NCBI RefSeq assembly: GCF_000313755.1
Contig: NZ_AMZB01000118.1
Coordinates: 89,900 to 153,899, forward strand
Direction of reading: 5' to 3'
Source of the DNA: Pseudomonas nitroreducens TX1
Lineage (GTDB): Bacteria > Pseudomonadota > Gammaproteobacteria > Pseudomonadales > Pseudomonadaceae
DNA length: 64,000 nucleotides
Position numbers and translations under genes: made by a program
Notes under the pieces: generated by a model
What the model was told of the DNA's origin: nothing
The model's database searches: none
The model's input: only the letters and a program-made list of their open reading frames with translations
In this document: piece after piece, positions 30,006-37,809 of the stretch
Numbering within the stretch: the first letter of the stretch is position 1
Layout of the letters: the number at the start of each line of letters is the position of its first letter

Positions 30006-30838
30006 CAACCCTTCGCCACGGCGATCGCGGGCAGGACGTCCGCACCCTGCAGAACCGTCTGAACGACCGCCTGAAGGTGGGCCTGGACGCCACCGGCCTA
30101 TTCGACGACGCCACGGAAGCCGCAGTGCAAACTTTCCAGCGTGGCGCAGGCCTGGTCGACGACGGAATCGTCGGCCCCAAGACCCAGTCGGCGCTGACCG
30201 GCCAGGGCACCGCCCTGCTGCTGGGCGCCGGCAACCTGGTCGCAGCTGCAAAGCGCCTGGATGTGCCGCTGGCCAGCGTCTACGCGGTCAACGAGGTCGA
30301 GTCGGCCGGCGCCGGCTTCCTGCCCAACGGCAAGCCCAAGATTCTGTTCGAGCGGCACCAGATGTATCGCCAGCTCTGCACGTCACGGCATCCTGACGAC
30401 GACGTCGCCGCGCTGAAGCGTCACGCCGACGAACTGGCCGCCCAGTACCCAAGCCTGATCAACCCCACCCCGGGCGGATACGCAGGCGGCGTCGCCGAAC
30501 ACCAGCGCCTGGCCCAGGCCCGGCTGATAGACGACACCGCCGCCCTGGAGTCAGCCAGTTGGGGCGCCTTCCAGATCATGGGCTACCACGCCACCCGCCT
30601 GGGCTACGAGAGCGTGCAGGCCTTCGCCGAAGCGATGGCCAGCGGCGAACCGGCTCAGCTCGACGCGTTCGTGCGCTTCATCGAGGCCGACCCCGCCCTG
30701 CTCAAGGCCCTGAAGGCCCGCAAGTGGGCCGACTTCGCCAAGATCTACAACGGCCCGGCCTACGCCAGAAACCTCTACGACGTGAAGCTGCAGCGCGCCT
30801 TCGAGCGCTACTCCGCCAGCCTGAAGGAGGTCGCATGA
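30002..30838 (+). CDS. endolysin, N-acetylmuramidase with peptidoglycan-binding domain
   Basis: 278 residues. An N-terminal PG_binding_1 domain (LRHGDRGQDVRTLQNRLN, DDGIVGPKTQSAL) is followed by a C-terminal N-acetylmuramidase domain of the DUF3380 type (SVYAVNEVESAGAGFLPNGKPKILFERH with catalytic Glu, SASWGAFQIMGYH). Degrades the cell wall at lysis once the holin opens the membrane; no signal peptide. Start ATG overlaps the holin stop. Confidence 0.92.
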   Translation: MTTLRHGDRGQDVRTLQNRLNDRLKVGLDATGLFDDATEAAVQTFQRGAGLVDDGIVGPKTQSALTGQGTALLLGAGNLVAAAKRLDVPLASVYAVNEVESAGAGFLPNGKPKILFERHQMYRQLCTSRHPDDDVAALKRHADELAAQYPSLINPTPGGYAGGVAEHQRLAQARLIDDTAALESASWGAFQIMGYHATRLGYESVQAFAEAMASGEPAQLDAFVRFIEADPALLKALKARKWADFAKIYNGPAYARNLYDVKLQRAFERYSASLKEVA

Positions 30839-31122
30839 GCCCGCGCCCCGTAGCTCCACCCCCTGCCCCTCCAGCCCCGCCCGCTCGGCGAGCCACGGTC
30901 GTCATCAATGAGCAGCGCATCGACCTCGACCAGCTCCGCCGAATCGACCCGCAGGACGGCGACGTCCTGGTGCTTCCGGATGACTTCCCGCAGGGCGACT
31001 TCCACGCACTGGCCGAGGCGCTGCAGGTCGCCAAGCCGGGCATCAAGTGTCTGATCGTGCGTGGCGACGTCCGCCGCCTCGACGTCAGCGAAATGAACCG
31101 CCTGGGCTGGTACCGCGCATGA
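30835..31122 (+). CDS. hypothetical phage protein in the lysis cassette
   Basis: 95 residues starting with a proline-rich stretch (MSPRPVAPPPAPPAPP), then TVVINEQRIDLDQLRRIDPQDGDVLVLPDD and a tail VRGDVRRLDVSEMNRLGWYRA. No membrane segment. Overlaps the endolysin stop and the spanin start by 4 bp each, so it is an integral part of the operon. Function unknown. Confidence 0.75.
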   Translation: MSPRPVAPPPAPPAPPARRATVVINEQRIDLDQLRRIDPQDGDVLVLPDDFPQGDFHALAEALQVAKPGIKCLIVRGDVRRLDVSEMNRLGWYRA

Positions 31123-31562
31123 GCACGCTGCGCCAGGCGCTCTACGGCATAGCCCTGTTGGGCGCCCTGGCGCTGCTGCTGTGGGGCTATCACCAGCGCG
31201 GCTTGGCCGCCGACGCCACCTTGGCACTGGCCAACCAGCAGACGCATGACGCCGAGGCGCGGAACGAGCGCCTGTCCAACATCGTCACCGCCCTGCACGC
31301 CAACTTGCGAACCGAGCGTGAAGCGCAAACCAACCTGCGCACCACGCAAGACCAGCTCCGCCTGGGGCTGGCCACCCGGCAACGCCTGATCGAGGACCTG
31401 AAGCGTGAAAACGAGGAACTACGCGCATGGGCTGCTCAGCCTCTGCCTGACGATGCTCGCCGCCTGCGGCAGCGCCCGGCCATCATCGGAGCAGACGCTT
31501 ATCGCGACTGGCTGTCCGGCCGTGGTGCAGTGCCAGCTGCCCGCGACGGCGCCGGCCAGTAA
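31119..31562 (+). CDS. lysB: i-spanin, LysB/Rz-like
   Basis: 147 residues: one N-terminal transmembrane helix (ALYGIALLGALALLLWGY) and a long periplasmic coiled coil (LSNIVTALHANLRTEREAQTNLRTTQDQLRL). This is the inner-membrane half of the spanin complex that fuses inner and outer membranes in the last step of lysis. Its partner is encoded inside and beyond its 3' end in another frame. Confidence 0.85.
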   Translation: MSTLRQALYGIALLGALALLLWGYHQRGLAADATLALANQQTHDAEARNERLSNIVTALHANLRTEREAQTNLRTTQDQLRLGLATRQRLIEDLKRENEELRAWAAQPLPDDARRLRQRPAIIGADAYRDWLSGRGAVPAARDGAGQ

Positions 31563-31680
31563 CGGCGAGCTGCTCAACGACACCGACCGCGCCGAGTCCG
31601 CCTGGGCGGACTGCGCCGCCCAGGTCGACATGATCTACCGCCACCAGCAGGACCACCCACAGCATGTACAAGCCAGATAG
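31405..31680 (+). CDS. lysC: o-spanin lipoprotein, LysC/Rz1-like
   Basis: 91 residues from a GTG at 31405, in the +1 frame inside lysB and continuing past its end. The signal peptide ends in lipobox LAAC (C21): NYAHGLLSLCLTMLAAC. Outer-membrane partner of the i-spanin. The nested gene arrangement is typical of P2-like LysB/LysC. The GTG start is inferred from the position of the signal sequence. Confidence 0.82.
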   Translation: MKTRNYAHGLLSLCLTMLAACGSARPSSEQTLIATGCPAVVQCQLPATAPASNGELLNDTDRAESAWADCAAQVDMIYRHQQDHPQHVQAR

Positions 31681-32197
31681 CCTGCGAGCCGCGCTGCTTG
31701 CCTCGGTACCGCAACTGAAGCATGACCCCGAGCGCCTGCTGATCTTCATCGAGGAGGGCACCGTCCGATGCACTGCGGCGGCCTCCCTATCCTTCGAATA
31801 CGGCTACACCCTGCAGGTCATCCTGACCGACTTCCCAGGGTCGCCTGATGCCGTGATGCTGCCCCTGCTGGGCTGGCTCCGCGAGCACCAGAGCGAGCTG
31901 CTGGCCAACCTTGAAAAGTCGGCTGAAGCGATCAAGTTCGAAGCCGAGATCATCGACAAGAACAAGGTCGACCTGGCCATCACGCTTCCGTTGACCGAGC
32001 GCGTGGTAGTCCAGCGCCTCGAGAACGGAACCTACAGCGTCACCCACGTTCCTGAACCGCAATACGAGCCCTACGAGTCCTATGGCACCATGCAGTTCAT
32101 CGCCAACGGTGATCTGCTGGCCGAGTGGGTTCCTCCGTCCGCACCGGACGGGATGGCGCTTGCCACGCCGCACCCGCAACACCACCACGATGGCTGA
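31664..32197 (+). CDS. R: tail completion protein R (P2 gpR family)
   Basis: 177 residues (P2 gpR 155). Family start YKPDSLRAALLASVPQLKHDPERLLIFIEEG and YGYTLQVILTDFPGSPDAVMLPLLGWLREHQ are characteristic. Connects tail tube and head. C-terminal extension of about 20 residues is His-rich (PHPQHHHDG). Overlaps lysC upstream and S downstream. Confidence 0.93.
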   Translation: MYKPDSLRAALLASVPQLKHDPERLLIFIEEGTVRCTAAASLSFEYGYTLQVILTDFPGSPDAVMLPLLGWLREHQSELLANLEKSAEAIKFEAEIIDKNKVDLAITLPLTERVVVQRLENGTYSVTHVPEPQYEPYESYGTMQFIANGDLLAEWVPPSAPDGMALATPHPQHHHDG

Positions 32198-32648
32198 CGC
32201 ACTCGACACGCTTGAGGATTGGGCGGGCCCGGTACTACGCGCCATGGAACCTGTTGCGCGGCGAAAGCTCGCCGCCGATCTGGCCCGCCGGCTCCGCCGT
32301 AGCCAGCAGAAGCGCATCGCCATGCAGAAGAACCCGGATGGCAGCGGGTACACAGCGCGAAAGCCCCGCGAGCTGCGCGGCAAGGCGGGCCACATCAAAC
32401 GCCGCGCCGCCATGTTCACCAAGCTGCGCACCGCCCGCTACCTGAAGGCCAAGGGCGACTCGCAAGCCATCGTGCTCAGCTTCGCCGGCCGCATCTCCCG
32501 TATCGCCCGCGTCCACCAATACGGCCTCAAGGATCGCGCCGCACCAGGTGCGCCCGACGTGCGCTATCCCGAGCGCAAGCTGTTCGGCTTCACCGACGCA
32601 GACCTCGACCTGATCCGCGACGGCCTGCTCGAGCACATCCCCCTGTAA
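32190..32648 (+). CDS. S: tail completion protein S (P2 gpS family)
   Basis: 152 residues (P2 gpS 150). Typical blocks are LARRLRRSQQKRIAMQKNPDGSGYTARK and the C-terminal YPERKLFGFTDADLDLIRDGLLEHI. Tail completion protein acting with R. Last gene of the O-to-S operon; its stop codon lies inside the next late palindrome. ATG at 32190 overlaps the end of R. Confidence 0.93.
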   Translation: MADALDTLEDWAGPVLRAMEPVARRKLAADLARRLRRSQQKRIAMQKNPDGSGYTARKPRELRGKAGHIKRRAAMFTKLRTARYLKAKGDSQAIVLSFAGRISRIARVHQYGLKDRAAPGAPDVRYPERKLFGFTDADLDLIRDGLLEHIPL

Positions 32649-32664
32649 GCCGCTGCGCTACAGG
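32642..32664. promoter_or_regulatory. late-operon palindrome 2 (candidate Ogr box) before V
   Basis: CCTGTAAG-CCGCTGC-GCTACAGG, TGT-N13-ACA, overlapping the stop of S and 46 bp before the V start. Same 23-bp element as at 25536 and 37715. Confidence 0.75.
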
Positions 32665-32709
32665 ACCGCGCGGCTGCGTCGCGCGCGCGTGAGCGCCATG
32701 CTCGGCGCC

Positions 32710-33282
32710 ATGACTGACTATGCCGAACTCGCCCGCCTCATCGAGAACCTGATCCGCATCGGCACCATTGCCGAAGTCGACCTGATCAAGGCGCGCGTCC
32801 GCGTACAAACCGGCGACCTGCTTACCGGCTGGTTGCCATGGCCAGCTGCACGCGCCGGAGACGACCGCGAGTGGGACCCTCCTACGGTCAATGAGCAGGT
32901 AGTGTTGCTCAGCCCCTCCGGTCAGTTGGCCAATGGAGTCGCAATCCTCGGCGTGTTCAGCGATGCACACCCCGCCAACGGTGACCGCGCCAAGCTTCAC
33001 CGCCGCACCTACTCAGACGGCGCCGTGATCGAGTACGACAGCCAGGCGCACCATCTACGCGCCCATCTTCCAGGCGGAGGGAGCACAGAGCTGATCAGCG
33101 ACGGCGGCGTGCACATCGTCGGCGACATCACCCTTGATGGCGACCTCATCCAGACCGGCAACCAGCACGTAACCGGCAACGTCGAGGTCACCGTCGACGT
33201 CGTCACCGCTGGCATCAGCCTGGTGCACCACGTACACGGCGGCGTGCAGATCGGCGGCAGCAACACGGGAGCTCCGAAATGA
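32710..33282 (+). CDS. V: baseplate assembly protein / spike (P2 gpV family)
   Basis: 190 residues (P2 gpV 211). N-terminal OB-fold and C-terminal trimeric beta-helix spike with a late histidine-rich metal-binding motif (ISLVHHVHGGVQ). Pierces the outer membrane at injection. MTDYAELARLIENLIR is the usual start, chosen over in-frame ATG 32698 and GTG 32689. First gene of the V-W-J-I-H-G operon. Confidence 0.93.
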   Translation: MTDYAELARLIENLIRIGTIAEVDLIKARVRVQTGDLLTGWLPWPAARAGDDREWDPPTVNEQVVLLSPSGQLANGVAILGVFSDAHPANGDRAKLHRRTYSDGAVIEYDSQAHHLRAHLPGGGSTELISDGGVHIVGDITLDGDLIQTGNQHVTGNVEVTVDVVTAGISLVHHVHGGVQIGGSNTGAPK

Positions 33283-33620
33283 ACCGCATCACCGGCAGCA
33301 GCCTCGGCACGATCGAGCACATTCGGCAGAGCATCGCCGACGTGCTCATGACCCGCATCGGTACCCGCTGCATGCGCCGCGAATACGGCAGCCAGCTGCC
33401 TGACCTGGTCGACCAGCCCTTCAACGACGCCACGCGCCTGCGCGTCTACGCCGCCACGGTCATGGCGCTGATGCGCTGGGAGCCGCGCATTCGCATCAGC
33501 CGCGTGCAGTTCACCGGAGTGAGCCTGCAAGGCCGCGTGGTGCTGCTGCTCGAGGGAACCCTCGTCGACAGCAACGAACGGCAGAACATCAGCATTCCGC
33601 TCAGCCTGGGGGCCGCATGA
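33279..33620 (+). CDS. W: baseplate protein W (P2 gpW / T4 gp25-like)
   Basis: 113 residues (P2 gpW 115). GPW_gp25 fold: SIADVLMTRIGTRCMRREYGSQLPDLVDQP includes the conserved R-E-YGS motif. Links the baseplate wedge to the sheath. Overlaps V and J by 4 bp each. Confidence 0.94.
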   Translation: MNRITGSSLGTIEHIRQSIADVLMTRIGTRCMRREYGSQLPDLVDQPFNDATRLRVYAATVMALMRWEPRIRISRVQFTGVSLQGRVVLLLEGTLVDSNERQNISIPLSLGAA

Positions 33621-34531
33621 GCACGACTTTTAGCGCCATTGATCTGAGCCAGCTGCCAGTTCCCCAAGTGGTCGACTCGATCGACTTCGAGACCATCCTC
33701 GCCGAGCGCAAGGCGTACCTGGTCAGCCTCTATCCGGCAGATCAGCAAGCAGAGATCGCCGCGCGACTGGAGCTGGAGTCGGAGCCCCTCACCAAGCTGC
33801 TCGAGGAAAACGCCTACCGCGAGGTCATCTGGCGGCAGCGGGTCAATGAGGCGTCGCTCGCCAACATGCTGGCCTATGCCTCGGGCAGCGACCTTGAGCA
33901 GCTCGCCGCCAACTACAACGTCAAGCGCCTGGTCGTAACGCCAGGCGACGCGACTGCCGTTCCACCAGTCGCCGAGGTCCTCGAGGACGACGACAGCTTG
34001 CGCGAACGCGCCCAGATGGCCTGGGAGGGGTTGAGCACTGCCGGGCCACGGAACAGCTACATCTTCCACGCTCGCGCCGCAGATGGCCGCGTCGCCGATG
34101 CATCGGCGGTCAGCCCGTCGCCCGCGGTGGTGGTGGTTACCGTCCAGGGCAACACCGTGGACGGCAGTGCGCCTGCTGACCTGGTCGCTGTGGTGAAAAC
34201 CTACCTCAGTGACGACGACCGTAGGCCGGTCGCCGACCGCCTTACCGTACAGGCGGCGACCGTAGTCCCCTACAGCATCACCGCCACCTTGTACCTGCAG
34301 AGCGCCGGCCCTGAGTCCGAGCCGATCCTTGATGCAGCGGAAACCGCGTTGCTGGCCTACGTGCACCAACGCCGCCGGCTGGGCATGGAAGTGTCAGAGT
34401 CAGCCGTCCATGCTGCGCTGCACGTCGAGGGCGTGCGCAAGGTCGAGCTGGTCGGCTGGGCTGACATCGTCGCCACCGAGGCCCAGGCACCCTACTGCAC
34501 CGCAGTTCACCTGTCCGTGGGTGACGACTGA
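33617..34531 (+). CDS. J: baseplate protein J (P2 gpJ family)
   Basis: 304 residues (P2 gpJ 302). Baseplate_J domain with INEASLANMLAYASGSDLEQLAANYNV-like wedge region and AADGRVADASAVSPSPAVVVVTV. Forms the baseplate wedge with W and I. Stop overlaps the I start (TGATG). Confidence 0.94.
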   Translation: MSTTFSAIDLSQLPVPQVVDSIDFETILAERKAYLVSLYPADQQAEIAARLELESEPLTKLLEENAYREVIWRQRVNEASLANMLAYASGSDLEQLAANYNVKRLVVTPGDATAVPPVAEVLEDDDSLRERAQMAWEGLSTAGPRNSYIFHARAADGRVADASAVSPSPAVVVVTVQGNTVDGSAPADLVAVVKTYLSDDDRRPVADRLTVQAATVVPYSITATLYLQSAGPESEPILDAAETALLAYVHQRRRLGMEVSESAVHAALHVEGVRKVELVGWADIVATEAQAPYCTAVHLSVGDD

Positions 34532-35157
34532 TGGGGGCCTTCTACCCGCTGCTGCCAGGCAACTCCACCCAACTGGAGCGCCTGGCCGCTCAGGCCCTCG
34601 CCGAGATTCAGCGCGTGCCGATCCCGCTGCGCAAGCTGGTCAACCCCGACACCTGCCCGGTGAAACTGCTGCCGTACCTGGCCTGGGCCTTCTCGGTCGA
34701 CCGCTGGGATAGCACCTGGCCCGAGGCCGCGAAGCGCTCGGCGATCCGCTCCGCCTACTTCATCCACTCCCGCAAGGGCACCATCGGCGCCCTTCGCCGC
34801 GTGGTGGAACCGCTCGGCTACCTGATCGAGGTCCGCGAGTGGTGGCAGCTCACCCCCCAGGGCGTCCCAGGCACCTTCGCCCTGGTCGTCGGCGTTCTTG
34901 AGGCGGGCATCACCGACGAGATGTACGCCGAGCTCACCTGGCTGATCGACGATGCCAAGCCGCTCACCCGCCATCTGATCGGGCTCGACATCAGCCTCGA
35001 AGTGCAAGGGCGAGTGCCAGTCACCGCCGGCCACTACGACGGCGACACCCTGACCGTCTACCCCTACCTCCCCGACACGATCGAGGTCACCGGCACGCTT
35101 GGCATGCCGGGCCGCGAACACACCATCGACACTGTGAGCGTCTACCCATGGCAGTGA
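34531..35157 (+). CDS. I: tail protein I (P2 gpI family)
   Basis: 208 residues (P2 gpI 176). Blocks LLPYLAWAFSVDRWDSTWPEAAKRSAIRSA and SRKGTIGALRRVVEPLGY are family hallmarks. Wedge protein joining baseplate and tail fibre. Its 3' end overlaps the fibre gene by 10 bp. Confidence 0.94.
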   Translation: MGAFYPLLPGNSTQLERLAAQALAEIQRVPIPLRKLVNPDTCPVKLLPYLAWAFSVDRWDSTWPEAAKRSAIRSAYFIHSRKGTIGALRRVVEPLGYLIEVREWWQLTPQGVPGTFALVVGVLEAGITDEMYAELTWLIDDAKPLTRHLIGLDISLEVQGRVPVTAGHYDGDTLTVYPYLPDTIEVTGTLGMPGREHTIDTVSVYPWQ

Positions 35158-36815
35158 CCTATTACGCACTTCTCACCAACGTCGGCGCGGCCAAGCTGGC
35201 CAACGCTGCCGCCCTCGGCACTACCCTACAGATTACCCAGATGGCCGTGGGCGACGGCGCCGGCAACGTCCCGGTCCCCGATGCCAACCGCACCGCCCTG
35301 GTCAATGAAGTGCGCCGCGCGCCGTTGAATCAACTCAAGATCGACCCGAGCAACGCCTCACAGGTCATCGCCGAACAGGTCATCCCGGAGACGGTGGGAG
35401 GCTGGTGGATTCGGGAAATCGGCCTGCTGGACAACACCGGGGCGCTGATCGCCATCGCCAACTGCGCGCCGTCCTACAAGCCGCAGCTCGCCGAGGGCAG
35501 CGGACGCACCCAGACCGTGCGCATGGTGCTCATCGTCAACAACACCGGGGCTGTCGAGCTGAAGATCGACCCCAGTGTCGTGCTGGCCACGCGCGAGTAC
35601 GTCGACACCGCCATTGTGACTGCGATCAACCGCCAGGACGCGAAGGCGTCCGTGCGGGCGGCCACCACCGCGAGCATCGCGCTCAACGGCCTGCCCACTG
35701 TGGATGGCGTGGTGCTGGTAGCGGGTGATCGGGTGCTGGTGAAGAACCAGGCGACCGGAAGTCAGAACGGCATCTATGTCGCCGCGGCGGGAGCCTGGGC
35801 GCGCAGCGCGGACGCTGACGAAAACGCCGAAGTAACGCCCTCTCTCACTGTCTCGGTGGAAAGCGGCGCCATCCAGGCCGACACAGTCTGGCAGCTCATC
35901 ACCGATGCCCCCATCGTGGTGGGTACAACCGCCCTGGTATTCCAGGACATTACCAACGGCCTCGCCCGACTCGCCTCGCCTGCCCTCACCGGCACACCGA
36001 CTGCTCCAACCGCTGCACCTGGGACCAACACCCAGCAACTAGCTACCGCCGCCTTCGTCGCGGCTGCCGTTGCACCTCTGGCGCCAACGGCCTCGCCGCT
36101 GTTCACCGGAGATCCCAAAGCGCCGACGCCGGCCCAGTTTGACAACGACACCTCGCTCGCCACGACGGCCTTTGTGCAGCGTGCGCTGGGCTCGTTCGCT
36201 GGCTATGGGAGCGTCGTAGCGTCTCGAAACATGGTGCTCGATGACATCGGCAAGGCGCTGTTCGTTGCGGCCGGGAGCTTTAACTACACCATGCCAACGC
36301 CGGCCAGCCTGGGTCTAATTGCCGGTGCAGCTGTCACGATCTTCACGACACTTTCGACACTCACGATCCTCCCGGGTGCAGGTGCCCAGCTGAACCATAT
36401 TTCCACAGGCGGAGTGGCATCGATTGCGGTCCTGGCAGGACAAAGCATCACCATGGTGGCGGTGACCGACACCACCTGGCAGAGCGTGCAGTCAACCTGC
36501 GGACTCGGGAAGAACGCTGATTTCGGCGCGAGTCTGGCAGCCAATGGTTACCAGAAGCTACCCGGTGGTTTGATCATGCAATGGGGCATGGTGCCTTGCC
36601 CGGCCAACTACACCGCCGGCACCGCCGTGGCCTTCACCCTGCCAATTGCATTCCCCAACCAGGTGCTTTGGGTGACTGCTTCGAACACCGGCACCAACCT
36701 CTTCACGACGCCCACGCAAGTAGCAGCAGGCCTGACTACCGGTCAGATCGTTTGGGGAACCAGCATGGCGACCGCCGCAAGCTTACAAGCGTCCTATATC
36801 GCCTTTGGGAGATAA
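35148..36815 (+). CDS. H: tail fibre protein (P2 gpH type)
   Basis: 555 residues. N-terminal baseplate-attachment domain of the DUF3751 type (MAVTYYALLTNVGAAKLANAA, TVGGWWIREIGLLDNTGALIAIAN), a middle shaft with a KASVRAATTASIALNGLPTVDGV segment, two Ala-rich shaft repeats of the form SPxxTGxPxAPT...LATxAFV (about 278-304 and 316-344), and a receptor-binding tip with NGYQKLPGGLIMQWG as in gp53-like C-terminal domains. Determines host range; the tip is where exchange is expected. Confidence 0.9.
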   Translation: MAVTYYALLTNVGAAKLANAAALGTTLQITQMAVGDGAGNVPVPDANRTALVNEVRRAPLNQLKIDPSNASQVIAEQVIPETVGGWWIREIGLLDNTGALIAIANCAPSYKPQLAEGSGRTQTVRMVLIVNNTGAVELKIDPSVVLATREYVDTAIVTAINRQDAKASVRAATTASIALNGLPTVDGVVLVAGDRVLVKNQATGSQNGIYVAAAGAWARSADADENAEVTPSLTVSVESGAIQADTVWQLITDAPIVVGTTALVFQDITNGLARLASPALTGTPTAPTAAPGTNTQQLATAAFVAAAVAPLAPTASPLFTGDPKAPTPAQFDNDTSLATTAFVQRALGSFAGYGSVVASRNMVLDDIGKALFVAAGSFNYTMPTPASLGLIAGAAVTIFTTLSTLTILPGAGAQLNHISTGGVASIAVLAGQSITMVAVTDTTWQSVQSTCGLGKNADFGASLAANGYQKLPGGLIMQWGMVPCPANYTAGTAVAFTLPIAFPNQVLWVTASNTGTNLFTTPTQVAAGLTTGQIVWGTSMATAASLQASYIAFGR

Positions 36816-36818
36816 CCA

Positions 36819-37343
36819 ATGAGCATCTTCTTCAGCCCCTCTCGCTGCGGCTTTTTTGACTCCGCCATTCATTACGGCGAAATTCCTGACGACGCGGTAG
36901 AGATTTCCTACACCCGCCACGCCGAGCTGTTGGAGGGCCAAAGCCTCGGGAAGCGCATTGTAGAAGGCGCCGATGGCGCGCCCGAACTTGTCGACATCAT
37001 CCCGGATAGCTCGCCTGCAACAATCGCTCGGTTGATTGCAGATCGTCGCTTCGAGGCAGAAACCGCCGGTATCGTCGTCAACGGCATGCCGTTAGACACC
37101 GGCCGCGACAGCCAGGCCCTGGTCACCGGCGCCGCGCTGGCGGCTGTGATCGACTCGGCGTACAGCTGCCAATGGAAAACGGTTGAGGGCTTCATCGACC
37201 TGGACGCGCAGCAGATCATCGCTATCGCCAGCGCCATGCGCGCCCATGTGCAGGCCTGTTTCGACCGCGAAGCCGCACTGCTCGATGCGCTGGCGGCAGG
37301 CACCTACACCGACGACCAGCTCGACCAGGGCTGGCCGGCATGA
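36819..37343 (+). CDS. G: tail fibre assembly protein with DUF4376 domain
   Basis: 174 residues. N-terminal tail fibre assembly segment (MSIFFSPSRCGFFDSAIHYGEIPDDAVEI, typical of Pseudomonas gpG-like chaperones) and C-terminal DUF4376 helical domain (ARLIADRRFEAETAGIVVNGMPLDTGRDSQ). Needed for fibre trimerisation and fitted to the preceding fibre tip, so the pair should be exchanged together. Three bp after H. Confidence 0.85.
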   Translation: MSIFFSPSRCGFFDSAIHYGEIPDDAVEISYTRHAELLEGQSLGKRIVEGADGAPELVDIIPDSSPATIARLIADRRFEAETAGIVVNGMPLDTGRDSQALVTGAALAAVIDSAYSCQWKTVEGFIDLDAQQIIAIASAMRAHVQACFDREAALLDALAAGTYTDDQLDQGWPA

Positions 37344-37708
37344 GCCGCTTCCTGACAGCCCTGCAGGTTGAACTGCAGGGCGACCGCAAGACCTGGAAGC
37401 TGCTGAGCGAGTTCGTCTACGAGGACGCTGAGCACGGGCGCATTGCCGTCGCCCGAGGCTTCGAAACGGACTTCGCCAGCGTGCCGCGCCTGCCGGTCGT
37501 CTTCGACCTGGTCGGCGCCTATGGCCACGCCGCTGCCACCTTGCACGACTGGCTCTACTCCAGCGGCCTGGTGCCGCGTAAGAGCGCTGACCGGATATTC
37601 CGCGAGGCACTGCGTGCGACCGGCATAGCCCGGTGGCGGGCCTGGCTCATGTGGGCCGGCGTTCGCCTCGGCGGCTCATCGCACTACCGCGACCCCGATT
37701 CCTTCTGA
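37340..37708 (+). CDS. DUF1353 family phage protein
   Basis: 122 residues. Carries the DUF1353 pattern GRIAVARGFETDFASVPRLP, AAATLHDWLYSSGLVPRKSADRIFREAL. Such genes are common in tail regions of Pseudomonas phages; the conserved D-F-AS-P and HDWLY motifs suggest an enzyme, but no function is established that I can state. Start overlaps the G stop. Confidence 0.82.
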   Translation: MSRFLTALQVELQGDRKTWKLLSEFVYEDAEHGRIAVARGFETDFASVPRLPVVFDLVGAYGHAAATLHDWLYSSGLVPRKSADRIFREALRATGIARWRAWLMWAGVRLGGSSHYRDPDSF

Positions 37709-37714
37709 CGTCGC

Positions 37715-37737
37715 CCTGTAGCGCCTGCCGCTACAGG
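37715..37737. promoter_or_regulatory. late-operon palindrome 3 (candidate Ogr box) before FI
   Basis: CCTGTAGC-GCCTGCC-GCTACAGG, the most symmetric copy (GTAGC/GCTAC arms), 73 bp before the sheath gene start. Confidence 0.78.
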
Positions 37738-37809
37738 GTGACCCGCTCGCCCCGGCCGCGCGCGCGCGGCAGCCTGTGCACTGTCATCCACCCGTACAGG
37801 CACAGGCCC

